A stretch of DNA of 64,000 bases from JAZDCJ01 sp036311985 (GTDB taxonomy: Bacteria; Actinomycetota; Actinomycetes; Actinomycetales; Micrococcaceae), in the NCBI RefSeq assembly GCF_036311985.1, contig NZ_JAZDCJ010000036.1; one strand, 5' to 3'. Positions 56,762-64,000 of the stretch are shown piece by piece. Within the stretch, counting starts at the first letter, position 1, and every line of letters starts with the position of its first letter. The notes beneath the pieces are model-generated. The model worked only from the letters and a program-made list of their open reading frames with translations, was not told the DNA's origin and did no database searches. The translations under genes and the position numbers were made by a program.

Positions 56762-57373
56762 GTGGGGGGGACGACGCCGGACGCGGCCCCGCGCTCCCAT
56801 GTTCAGGCCATCTCCGGCGACGCGCCCACCTCCCGCGCGGCCGTCGCCGCGCTCGACGGCGCCGGCGTGCTCTCCCCGGAGGACCTCGCCCGGGCGGGCG
56901 ACGACGCGGACGAACGCTCCGTCGTCGTACGCCACGTCCTGCGCCGGCACGGCTTCGATCCCGGCGCCGCCGGTGCCGCGGCGGCGGTCCTCGCCCAGGT
57001 GGCCGGGGCCGTCCAGGAGCGCCACGGCGGGCTGGTCCAGCGCATGCTGCGCGCCCACGCGGAGCAGATGCGGCAAGAGTTGCTGGGCATGGTCGCCGAT
57101 CCGCGGGGGCTGGAGGAACCGCTGCGGCAGGCGTTCGCGCACTGGCTGCAGAACGCGGCCGATCTGCCCATCTCGCTCGTGGACGCGCCGGTGCGCGCGT
57201 TCCTCGACGCGCGCGGGATCGGCGTGGAGCAGCTTGAGGGGGCCGCGGACGCGGTGGACCTGAACATCGCGCTGGTCGACGACGTCCTGCGGGCCGAGGT
57301 CGAGGAGCAGAACGCCGAGGGCGGCGGCGCGCCGGGCGCCGGCGGTGCCGAGGGACCCGGGGAGGAGCCATGA
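56762..57373 (+). CDS. Hypothetical protein, partner of a Pro-rich protein
   Basis: 203 aa, GTG start in a G-rich stretch (a weak copy of the GC-rich repeat, 56766-56790). It is mostly helical: a conserved-looking middle (VVVRHVLRRHGFDPGAAGAAAAVLAQVAGAVQERHGGLVQRMLRAHAEQMRQELLGMV; ISLVDAPVRAFLDARGIGVEQLEG) between an Ala-rich N-terminus and a Gly/Glu-rich tail (GGGAPGAGGAEGPGEE). No signal peptide or membrane segment. I do not recognise it. Its stop overlaps the next ATG (ATGA). Confidence 0.6.
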   Translation: MGGTTPDAAPRSHVQAISGDAPTSRAAVAALDGAGVLSPEDLARAGDDADERSVVVRHVLRRHGFDPGAAGAAAAVLAQVAGAVQERHGGLVQRMLRAHAEQMRQELLGMVADPRGLEEPLRQAFAHWLQNAADLPISLVDAPVRAFLDARGIGVEQLEGAADAVDLNIALVDDVLRAEVEEQNAEGGGAPGAGGAEGPGEEP

Positions 57374-57927
57374 GCGGCGCCGGGCAGTGGCAGCCGAAGC
57401 CGCCGTCGGGGCTCCGCTACGAGTTCCCGGGCTACCCCGAGCCGAAGAACATCACCACCCTGGGTCCGTTCGGGATCGGCGTGGCCGGCAAGCCCCCGAA
57501 GGAGGGGCTCTTCAGCGTCACGTACCCGGCGCCGCGTCCCCAGCACCGGAATCCTCCGCCGGCCGTCCCGCAGCCGTTCCGCCAGTCGTCCCGCGTGTAC
57601 CAACCGCCGCCGGCCACGCCGCGGATCCCGTTGCCGGGTCCGCTCCCGAACCGCTCGATTCCCGGGTTGCCCACGGGCCGGTCATCGCTCTTCAACCCGC
57701 CGTCCCCGCCGGCGGCGCCCATCCACCGGCCGCTCCACTGGCGGCCGCCCACGAACCTGCCGTTCCAGAATCCGACGACGCAGGTGCAGCGGTTGACGAA
57801 CATGCAGACCATCATCTTGTCCGCGGCCAACGCCGTGGTTCAGCGCAACCCGCACCTCGTGCCCAATCCGCATTTCCGGCTGGGAGCACCGCCGCCTCCG
57901 CCGGTGAACATCACGCGGATTCCGTGA
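57370..57927 (+). CDS. Hypothetical proline-rich protein
   Basis: 185 aa, roughly one Pro in five, with many Asn and Arg. The N-terminus is the least repetitive part (WQPKPPSGLRYEFPGYPEPKNITTLGPFGIGVAG). It then alternates PxxP-type segments, with a short helical interruption (NMQTIILSAANAVVQRNP) and the ending RLGAPPPPPVNITRIP. No signal peptide, membrane segment or known domain was seen. It is translationally coupled to the upstream gene. The sharp composition change starts just after its stop, so downstream partners may have been lost. Confidence 0.6.
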   Translation: MSGAGQWQPKPPSGLRYEFPGYPEPKNITTLGPFGIGVAGKPPKEGLFSVTYPAPRPQHRNPPPAVPQPFRQSSRVYQPPPATPRIPLPGPLPNRSIPGLPTGRSSLFNPPSPPAAPIHRPLHWRPPTNLPFQNPTTQVQRLTNMQTIILSAANAVVQRNPHLVPNPHFRLGAPPPPPVNITRIP

Positions 57928-58185
57928 GCGCTTCCAAGCGCAAGCGGCCATGGGGTTCATTGCCGCGCCAACGGCAATGGGCGCCCGGCAGCGTCTGAGA
58001 AGTCTGAGGCTGGCCACGCCTTGGGCAGCGCGAGCATCCGCGTTGTTCCCGCATTCCGCAGCACCAGCGATCTGCAGCAAAGCAATCGCCGCGTGCCATG
58101 CAAGCGCGTTGCACGTGGTGAACAACACGCGGATGCCATTTGCAGGGCCTCGAGGAACAGCTGGCCTCTCGATGCGGGATTCGGG
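57928..58185. other. Non-coding stretch at the edge of the mobile region
   Basis: 258 bp with lower GC than the chromosome to the left. No ORF with plausible codon use, no RNA gene and no IS ends recognised. It precedes the IS21-like remnant. Confidence 0.4.
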
Positions 58186-58670
58186 TGTCAGCGGCCATTG
58201 GAAATTGCTCACAGGCGGCCGGCCCGGTGCCCCAGGTCGGCCACGAGATGTGCGCGGTCACGGCCAGGAAAAGTGCCCCCCGGCGGCCAGCCAAAACGCG
58301 CTCGCGTGAGGGCCGAAAACCGTCAAGACCACTCGGTCCAGCTACCGCCGTCCAACGTTCGCAACCGAAGGCTCGAACTGGGAAGTGCGAGCACTCCAAT
58401 GGCCCATATCAGCCTCGTTGTCCCCGTTTTCACGGTCGTGTACTCATTTCGGCAGGACGCTCAGGCCGCATACCGGCAATGGGTCAGGGCTTGGATAACC
58501 AGACGCCGGCTTCTCGGTCCGAATGGGAAAGCGTGGCCTCTGGCTCGAGGGTAGCCTGCCCACAGACGGCCGGCCCACCGCAGTATTGGTGGCCGCTCAC
58601 GGGCAATCGCGGTGGCCATCACCGGGCAACCCATTGGCCGCCCGTGGGCAATTCTTAATGGCCGCTGGCA
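58186..58670. mobile_element. IS21-end-derived remnant (MITE-like)
   Basis: About 485 bp bounded by inverted ends beginning TGTCAGCGGCCATT and ending AATGGCCGCTGGCA. Each end extends inwards with further GGCC-A/T-rich units spaced about 25-30 bp (GGCCAGGAAAAGTGCC on the left; CGGGCAATCGCGGTGGCC and ACCGGGCAACCCATTGGCC on the right). Multiple internal repeats at both ends and TG...CA tips are the mark of IS21-family termini. The interior (58300-58560) has no istA or istB remnants that I can recognise. No clear target duplication is visible. Confidence 0.6.
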
Positions 58671-59115
58671 CCGGAGCAAGTCACTCGGAACGCTGATTTC
58701 CCGTGTTCTCCGGGGCTCGCGACCGCGTGGGCGGTGTCTCGGGCGGGTTCAGCGGGCGGATCAGCGTGGTCCGGTCGTAGAGGAAACGCGTCAGTCCAAA
58801 ACCCGTCTGAGTGCCTCGAATCGCCGTGACTTGCTCACTGCCTACGCCGCTGGAGTGCCTGTGAAGGAGCTGACGGTGAGGTTCGGGGTACATCGCGGGA
58901 CGACGTGGGAGATGGCGCGCAGGGCAAGACTGGATACCCGCACACCGGCCCTGTCCAAACAGACACGCCAGAAAACGGCCTGTCTGTACAGGGACGGGAT
59001 GACCTTGGCGCAGATCCCTGAACGGATCTCTATCAGCCACGAGGCGGTACGTGCCGCGTTAGTCGCGTGCGGCGGGACGATCCGCCCTCGCGGGCTCCGC
59101 GTCATCAGCGTTTGA
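58612..59115 (+). CDS. Orphan helix-turn-helix protein, 5' end doubtful
   Basis: The believable part runs from about 58786 (RLSASNRRDLLTAYAAGVPVKELTVRFGVHRGTTWEMARRARLD) to the stop. It has a second HTH-like repeat (KQTRQKTACLYRDGMTLAQIPERISISHEAVRAALVACGGTIRPRG). Two resolvase/Hin-type HTH units in about 110 aa is a common small actinobacterial protein often near recombinases. The only ATG in frame (58612) lies inside the IS21-like end, so the natural start was probably lost or is a fusion. No recombinase gene is adjacent. Confidence 0.5.
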   Translation: MAITGQPIGRPWAILNGRWHRSKSLGTLISRVLRGSRPRGRCLGRVQRADQRGPVVEETRQSKTRLSASNRRDLLTAYAAGVPVKELTVRFGVHRGTTWEMARRARLDTRTPALSKQTRQKTACLYRDGMTLAQIPERISISHEAVRAALVACGGTIRPRGLRVISV

Positions 59116-59341
59116 CGGTTTGGGCGACGTCATCACGGACGTTGGCTTCGAGCGTCGGATGCCTCCGTTATCGTTACCGGACGTGACCCAACGCCTCGGC
59201 GTAGTGACACTCCGGCAGGGCACACGGTTTTGATGATGACGACCGACCCGTCCGACGGCGCGGCACACGGACGGTCACCCATGGGTGCTCGGTACGATAG
59301 ATCAAGAATGTCGACTGAACGAACGCGGAGGAGAGTGAGGC

Positions 59342-60319
59342 ATGGCACGTGGAGACCTGCTCTTGGCTCTCGTTCAGTCCGGTGCCGGAGGCGACGACCT
59401 CGCCTTCCGACGTGCGGCCGAGGCTCTCATCGCCGAGGAAGAGAACAAGAAGCACAATGTGCTTGCCTCGCAGCTGACTGACGCACTGCGCACACGGCGG
59501 TCCACCCCGGCCGCCAACGTCACCTCACTCGCGCCGAATGACGCTGCTCGCGGGCTGTTCTACGAGCAGGAACCCGAGCGGCGACTGTCGGAGTTGGTTC
59601 TTCCCGTCGAGGCTCGCCAAGCAGTCAGTCAGCTCATCGAAGAGCATCACCGCCGTGATCTTCTGCGCAGTCACGGTGTCGAGCCACGTCATCGCCTCCT
59701 GTTCGTCGGGCCACCCGGCGGCGGTAAGACCTCACTGGCTGAGGCGGTCGCGACCGAGTTGGCTGTCCCATTGTTGAGCGTTCGCTACGAAGGCCTCATC
59801 GGCAGTTTCCTCGGTGAGACCGCGTCCCGTATGGAGACGTTGTTCGACGCGGTGAGGGTCAGGCCGTGCGTGCTCTTCTTCGATGAGTTCGATGTTGTCG
59901 CCAAAGAACGTGGCGACACTCACGAGACCGGCGAGATCAAGCGGGTCGTGAGTTCATTGCTGCTGCAAGTAGACCGGCTTCCGAGTCACGTCATCGTCAT
60001 CGCCGCCACCAATCATGCCGAGCTTCTGGATCGCGCAGTCTGGCGGCGCATGCAACTTCGACTCGACCTGCCGAACCCCACACGGGCCGGAAAGGTCGAG
60101 TGGCTGCAAGCATGGTCGGCGCGGAGCGGGGTGAGCCTGGGGCTCTCTCCGCGGACGATTGCCGACCGTCTCGGCCGGGTCAGCTTCGCTGAACTCGAAG
60201 AGTTTGCCCTAGACGTGCAGCGGCGATCCATCCTCTCCGGGCCGGAGCCCGACTCGACGACGGTCGTGCAGCAACTGCTCAAGCAGTGGTCCAGTCGCGC
60301 CCACGTTAGCGAGGAGTAA
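59342..60319 (+). CDS. AAA-family ATPase, IetA-like (antitoxin/partner of a subtilisin-like protease)
   Basis: 325 aa with GGAGG upstream of the ATG. Walker A is GPPGGGKTS at 123-131, Walker B VLFFDEFD with Asp181/Glu182, sensor-1 Asn224 in IAATNH. The N-terminal 85 residues are helical (ALIAEEENKKHNVLASQLTDAL). The TAA stop overlaps the ATG of the protease gene by 1 base (TAATG), so the pair is coupled. AAA-ATPase followed by an S8 protease is the architecture of IetAS, described as a plasmid-stabilising toxin-antitoxin pair in Agrobacterium, where IetA counteracts IetS, and as an antiphage module. Confidence 0.88.
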   Translation: MARGDLLLALVQSGAGGDDLAFRRAAEALIAEEENKKHNVLASQLTDALRTRRSTPAANVTSLAPNDAARGLFYEQEPERRLSELVLPVEARQAVSQLIEEHHRRDLLRSHGVEPRHRLLFVGPPGGGKTSLAEAVATELAVPLLSVRYEGLIGSFLGETASRMETLFDAVRVRPCVLFFDEFDVVAKERGDTHETGEIKRVVSSLLLQVDRLPSHVIVIAATNHAELLDRAVWRRMQLRLDLPNPTRAGKVEWLQAWSARSGVSLGLSPRTIADRLGRVSFAELEEFALDVQRRSILSGPEPDSTTVVQQLLKQWSSRAHVSEE

Positions 60320-62835
60320 TGCCTCCGGAGAATCAGGCCTCAACCGAGCGACCAGTCATTCTGGGACGGGTTACCTCACCGCGCACGATTCCAGGGCGGC
60401 GTGGCGGCGGTGGGCGAGCGCGGTTCACCGATCCGGAGGAGCGCTCGCGGCGGATCGACGCACGTTTTGATGAGGCGATAGCTGCGATCGGCGATCAGGT
60501 CCAGATTTCGGATTCGATCCATGCTGCCGACCCTCAACTCGTGCTCGTGTTCGAAGCGCTCGATGAGCAGATCGATTTATCTGCTGTGGCCGCCAGCCTT
60601 GGCATCGAAATCCTCATCGAGGCTGAAAGCGCGATCACGCCCACCGATGAGTTCGAACTCGTCAGCGATGAACCACGAAACCCATACATCGGTTCATGCC
60701 TGCATGCGGTGTGCGCTAACCAGACGGCGTTCGACAATCTGCTTTCGCTCTGGCGTATGTGGAGAGCTACGGATGGTCTTCCTTACGGCTATTCGAAGCT
60801 TCGGGAACTCTTCGCCCACTTGAAAGACCTCCGACCGTGGGGGCCGCAAGATCGACTGCGGGCCATCGACTGGGACGAGTACTTCGCCGGGCACATTGAT
60901 GACCGCCCACAGAGTATCGAGATCGAGCTGTGGTATCGCCGGAGTGATCAGAAGCGGCGACAGAGTCAGCAGGAGGTGACCGCCCTGGTCGAACAGGCCG
61001 GCGGTCAAGTCACTGCATCCGCGATCATTGACCAGATCGGCTATCACGGGCTCAAGTGCGCCGTGCCGAATCAGGTATTGCGCGATTTGGCGTCTGGGAA
61101 CCACGATGCGGTTCGTGTCGTCCGTTCCGCGAACGTCATGTATCTGCGCGTTTCGGGGCAAGCCTTGCCTGTCGTCGGCCCGCCCACCGAAGCACAGGGA
61201 CAGATCGATGGCGACCTGCCCACGGGTGATCCGGTTCTCTGCCTACTTGATGGAGCGCCTGCGGCGAACCACCCGCTGCTGCGTGGCCGCGTGGAAGTTT
61301 ACGATCCCGACGACCTGCTCGAAAAGGCGACCGTCGATGAACTGCGACACGGCACGTGGATGTCGTCGGTGGCGGTCTGGGGAGACCGCGGCCTCGGCGA
61401 GGCCCCCGCGGTGCGACCGGTACTCGTGCGCCCGATCCTGACCCCTGCCGACGATACCGAGAACAGGATCGAGGAGCTTCCTGCCGAGGAGCTCGTGCCG
61501 GATCTGATGTGGCGGGCGTTCCGGGAACTGTTCGATGGGACAGACTCGCGGCCAGCAGCGGGCGAGACGATCGCGATCGTCAACATCTCGGTGGGTGACC
61601 CGGCCGCACCATTCGAAACCATTCTGTCGTCGTGGGCACGCATCATCGACTGGCTCAGCTACCAGTACGGCGTGCTCATCATCGTCTCAGCAGGCAATCA
61701 CCAGAATCTCGTACTCAGCCCGGCATCCTCCACTGAGATCGCCGGCCTTCAAGGCGATGACCGACGACGCGCGATCCTCGACGCGATTGCCCGTCAGCAG
61801 AACAAGCGCCGACTCCTTGCCCCCGCCGAATCGGTGAACGCGATCAGCGTCGGCGCGATTCACGGCGACGCGTCGAGAGTCGATCCGCTGGGATACGCCG
61901 TCGATCCCACCGATGGGCTTCCCGCCATCAGCCCCATATCCCCAACCGGCAGCGGATACCGTCGAAGCGTCAAACCTGACCTCGCAGCCAACGGCGGCCG
62001 CGTGTTCTTTCGAGACGGCATCACCGCCCAGGACACGATCTCGTTCGCTGGTCTCTCGGCACTTGGACCAGGCATCCGCGTCGCAACCCCGAGTCAGTTC
62101 CGAGAGACACACATCGCGGGCACGAGCCCGGCTGCGGCACTCGTCGCCAGAAGAGCAGCGCGTCTCCACGACGTGGTCTCCGACATCACCACCGGGGTGT
62201 CCATCAGCACACGACAACGAGCATCCGCGATCAAAGCACTGCTGGCGCACGGAGCAGCAGCCCCCGACCATTCGGAACATGACCCGGTCCCTGGCGAGAA
62301 CACCTTCGGGAACGGCGCCGCGACACGCGATTACGCAGACGGCTGCGCCACGAACGAGGCCGTTGTGCTCTTCATCGGGTCGATCGGCGCAAACGAGGAA
62401 CAAGAACTGCTCTTCCCGCTACCCGACGGTCTCAACGTACGCGAAGCCAAACGCATCGAAGCGACCCTCGCATGGCTCACGCCCGTCAACTGGCGGCATC
62501 GGCAGTACCGGAAGGCGGCACTGTCCTTCGTCAAGCCGGAGGGAGCGATTCCGAAGCTCGGAACACCGACAGGACTCAGCTCAGACGCCACAACGCGCGG
62601 AGCGACAACCCTGCAACGCCAGTCGTGGGAGTTGCAGAGCACGTTCGCATCCGGGCAGGGATCGAACATGAAGGTGCGGGTCAAGTGCTACGAGCAGGCC
62701 GGCGGGCTACTCGGCGAGCGGGTTGATTTCGCTGTCGCGCTCTCCCTCTGGGTCGCGCCGGCACTCAATGTCGACGTGTACAGCCAGGTGCGGGCTCAGG
62801 TTCGTGCCAGAGTCACAATCCAGCCCCAGGGATAA
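60319..62835 (+). CDS. S8 subtilisin-like protease, IetS-like (toxin/effector)
   Basis: 838 aa. The catalytic triad is in order: Asp311 (VLCLLDGAPAANHP), His344 (RHGTWMSSVAVWG), Ser603 (IAGTSPAAALVARRAA), with oxyanion-hole Asn460 (VSAGNH). A non-catalytic N-terminal region of about 300 residues (ARFTDPEERSRRIDARFDEAIAAI, DEQIDLSAVAASLGIEILIE) and a C-terminal beta-rich domain (about 680-838) flank it. No signal peptide, so the enzyme is cytosolic, unlike most subtilases. Length and layout suit IetS-type S8 peptidases. GC content and codon use look lower than in the chromosome on the left. Confidence 0.9.
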   Translation: MPPENQASTERPVILGRVTSPRTIPGRRGGGGRARFTDPEERSRRIDARFDEAIAAIGDQVQISDSIHAADPQLVLVFEALDEQIDLSAVAASLGIEILIEAESAITPTDEFELVSDEPRNPYIGSCLHAVCANQTAFDNLLSLWRMWRATDGLPYGYSKLRELFAHLKDLRPWGPQDRLRAIDWDEYFAGHIDDRPQSIEIELWYRRSDQKRRQSQQEVTALVEQAGGQVTASAIIDQIGYHGLKCAVPNQVLRDLASGNHDAVRVVRSANVMYLRVSGQALPVVGPPTEAQGQIDGDLPTGDPVLCLLDGAPAANHPLLRGRVEVYDPDDLLEKATVDELRHGTWMSSVAVWGDRGLGEAPAVRPVLVRPILTPADDTENRIEELPAEELVPDLMWRAFRELFDGTDSRPAAGETIAIVNISVGDPAAPFETILSSWARIIDWLSYQYGVLIIVSAGNHQNLVLSPASSTEIAGLQGDDRRRAILDAIARQQNKRRLLAPAESVNAISVGAIHGDASRVDPLGYAVDPTDGLPAISPISPTGSGYRRSVKPDLAANGGRVFFRDGITAQDTISFAGLSALGPGIRVATPSQFRETHIAGTSPAAALVARRAARLHDVVSDITTGVSISTRQRASAIKALLAHGAAAPDHSEHDPVPGENTFGNGAATRDYADGCATNEAVVLFIGSIGANEEQELLFPLPDGLNVREAKRIEATLAWLTPVNWRHRQYRKAALSFVKPEGAIPKLGTPTGLSSDATTRGATTLQRQSWELQSTFASGQGSNMKVRVKCYEQAGGLLGERVDFAVALSLWVAPALNVDVYSQVRAQVRARVTIQPQG

Positions 62836-63108
62836 GCCTGGTTGCTGCGCACGTCGCTTTGCGCGGAGCTTCACCAGCTATCGGGGCGTCGCCGTCGCCC
62901 GTTTCGGTGCTGAAGCCTCTGCACATCTCCCCGATGACGGGAAGGAGGTCGCACATAGCATCACCTCGTTGGCGAGGGACGAGCTCACCGAGAGGATCGC
63001 GTAGCGTGCATGATCGTGGCCGGCGATGCCGTGACCGGTGATCTACTTCGCACAATCAGCACTGTTGAGACGCTCTGGTGTTAAGTCGGGCCTTTCGGTT
63101 GATCGCGC
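62836..63108. other. Non-coding gap behind the protease gene
   Basis: 273 bp with no plausible gene, though short frames exist on both strands. No terminator hairpin was identified directly after the protease stop. Confidence 0.4.
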
Positions 63109-63147
63109 TCATCGAAATTCCCCACTCCACGCTCACTGAAATTCCCC
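63109..63147 (+). repeat. Paired terminal-type repeats, probably an IS21-family end
   Basis: TCATCGAAATTCCCC at 63109-63123 and TCACTGAAATTCCCC at 63133-63147 are a direct repeat with 24-bp spacing, the style of IS21-family end repeats. No transposase of that family is in the window. A second hairpin (GCTGGTGGTC...GACCAC...GCTTACGAG, 63187-63222) follows, which may be a terminator from the same element. Confidence 0.4.
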
Positions 63148-63219
63148 GCCCGTGTCAGTCCCCAAACGGGGGCGGGCCTTCCTCGAAGCTGGTGGTCTCT
63201 GACCACACACCGGCTTACG

Positions 63220-64000
63220 AGAAAGGCCCGTCCCTGGGAGTGTCAGACGAACGGTGTATCTGGTCCTGGCCTGACCGAAAGGAAAGGCGATGACCGATGT
63301 CATCGAGATGATTGATCCTGTGACGGGAGAGATCATCGATCAGCAGCAGATCGCGGAGCAGCTGCTCGCGGAAGCGAAGGAGAAGGGCGTCAGCCTGGTC
63401 GGCCCGGACGGGCTGCTCGCCGGGCTAACGAAGCGGGTGCTGGAGACTGCGCTCGAGGTCGAGATGACCGAGCACCTCGGTTATGACAAGCACCAGCCCA
63501 GCACCGGCGAGAATGCCCGTAACGGGACGCGGGCGAAGACCGTGATGACCGAGGTCGGTGCAGTGCAGATCGACGTTCCCCGGGATCGTGAGGGGTCGTT
63601 CCAGCCGAGGATCGTGCGCAAGCGGCAGCGTCGGCTGGACGGGATCGACGAGATCGTGCTGTCATTGACCGCGCGCGGGCTCACGACCGGTGAGGTCGCG
63701 GCGCACTTCGACGATGTCTACGGAGCCAGCGTCTCGAAGGACACGATCTCGAAGATCACCGACAAGGTGATCGAGGAGATGACCGAGTGGCAGAACCGTC
63801 CGTTGGACCGCGTCTACCCGGTGGTGTTCATCGACGCGATCGTCGTGAAGGTGCGGGACGGGCAGGTGCGCAACAAACCGTTCTACGTCGCCGTCGGCGT
63901 CACCACGGGCGGGGAACGCGACATCCTCGGGATCTGGGCCGGCGACGGTGGTGAGGGCGCGAAGTTCTGGCTCGGCGTGCTCACCGAGATCAAGAACCGC
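63220..64000 (+). mobile_element. IS256-family insertion sequence, left part
   Basis: The left end is placed at about 63220 by the sequence GAAAGGCCCGTCCCTGGGAG that precedes the transposase gene. The right inverted repeat is beyond the window, so the boundary and any target duplication cannot be confirmed. Confidence 0.65.
63290..64000 (+). CDS. IS256-family (Mut) transposase, 3' end outside window
   Basis: At least 237 codons from MTDVIEMIDPVTGEIIDQQQ, with GGAAAGG before the ATG. Family blocks visible: LTKRVLETALEVEMTEHLGYDKH, NGTRAKTVMTEVGAVQIDVPRDREGSFQPRIVRKRQRR, GLTTGEVAAHFDDVYGASVSKDTISKITD, the first catalytic Asp in VVFIDAIVVKVRDG, and GIWAGDGGEGAKFWLGVLTEIKNR. The reading frame is open to the window edge, so this copy may be intact. 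Confidence 0.93.
   Translation, partial: MTDVIEMIDPVTGEIIDQQQIAEQLLAEAKEKGVSLVGPDGLLAGLTKRVLETALEVEMTEHLGYDKHQPSTGENARNGTRAKTVMTEVGAVQIDVPRDREGSFQPRIVRKRQRRLDGIDEIVLSLTARGLTTGEVAAHFDDVYGASVSKDTISKITDKVIEEMTEWQNRPLDRVYPVVFIDAIVVKVRDGQVRNKPFYVAVGVTTGGERDILGIWAGDGGEGAKFWLGVLTEIKNR

Noticed and set aside
56766..56790. Twelfth copy of the GC-rich motif at the start of the hypothetical gene
   Set aside because: Only GGCGTCGTCCCC is shared and the left half differs, so it is not listed as a firm repeat feature.
58681..59040. Minus-strand 119-codon frame opposite the HTH gene
   Set aside because: No recognisable domain or ribosome site, and the plus strand has two HTH units.
1..64000. tRNA, rRNA, riboswitch and CRISPR signals
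   Set aside because: I looked for cloverleaf-like GTTCRAN stretches and direct repeats with regular spacers in the gene-free gaps and found none. A covariance-model scan would be decisive.

Overview
The window is very GC-rich, with short intergenic gaps, many GTG starts and 4-bp ATGA/GTGA gene overlaps. Gene content (MmyB-type XRE regulator, SipW-dependent proteins, TctCBA with a CitAB-like two-component pair, many solute-binding lipoproteins) points to a high-GC actinobacterium, most likely Micrococcales/Micrococcaceae. The genus cannot be fixed from sequence reading alone. No rRNA, tRNA or CRISPR array was seen.

Region by region. 1-6.4 kb (minus): a Dpp/Opp-type ABC importer operon ending in a translationally coupled acyl-CoA-dehydrogenase-like flavin monooxygenase, which runs off the window edge. 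6.7-13.9 kb: a VOC protein, a CitAB-like sensor/regulator divergent from tctCBA (tricarboxylate uptake), a DUF4287 protein and YceI. 14-18.1 kb (minus): AraC regulator, aldehyde dehydrogenase and GMC oxidoreductase. 18.3-25.5 kb: an ABC importer without its own ATPase plus an NtaA/DszA-type monooxygenase, divergent from an aldo/keto reductase and a DszC/SfnB-like monooxygenase. 25.7-27.6 kb: PfpI, Dps and a defective IS5-family element inserted exactly at the dps stop codon. 27.9-30.1 kb: a SipW signal peptidase operon with three small exported proteins. 30.2-33.6 kb: an acyl-CoA-dehydrogenase-like / PIG-L-methyltransferase / glycosyltransferase operon. 33.4-35.8 kb: a degraded patch with an XRE regulator overlapping the glycosyltransferase, then three truncated genes. 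35.9-47.5 kb: nitrilase-like amidohydrolase, GntR regulator with L-lactate permease, membrane proteins, two MFS transporters, two CNNM/CBS proteins and a universal stress protein. 47.8-54.6 kb: an aromatic FAD monooxygenase, IclR regulator and a coupled dehydrogenase/TIM-barrel/flavoprotein operon. 54.7-57.9 kb: aldo/keto reductase, membrane protein and an unrecognised coupled gene pair.

From about 57.9 kb the composition drops in GC and the content becomes mobile: an IS21-end-derived remnant, an orphan HTH gene, an AAA-ATPase plus subtilisin-like protease pair resembling the IetAS toxin-antitoxin/antiphage module, further IS21-like end repeats, and an IS256-family transposase running off the right edge.

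Two dispersed repeat families cut across the annotation. One is a roughly 20-bp GC-rich motif (core GGCCCCGSCGTCGTMC) seen about a dozen times, both between genes and inside protein linkers. The other is a 62-64-bp nested palindrome present three times, with two further unrelated nested palindromes of similar design. Neither is explained by the gene annotation.
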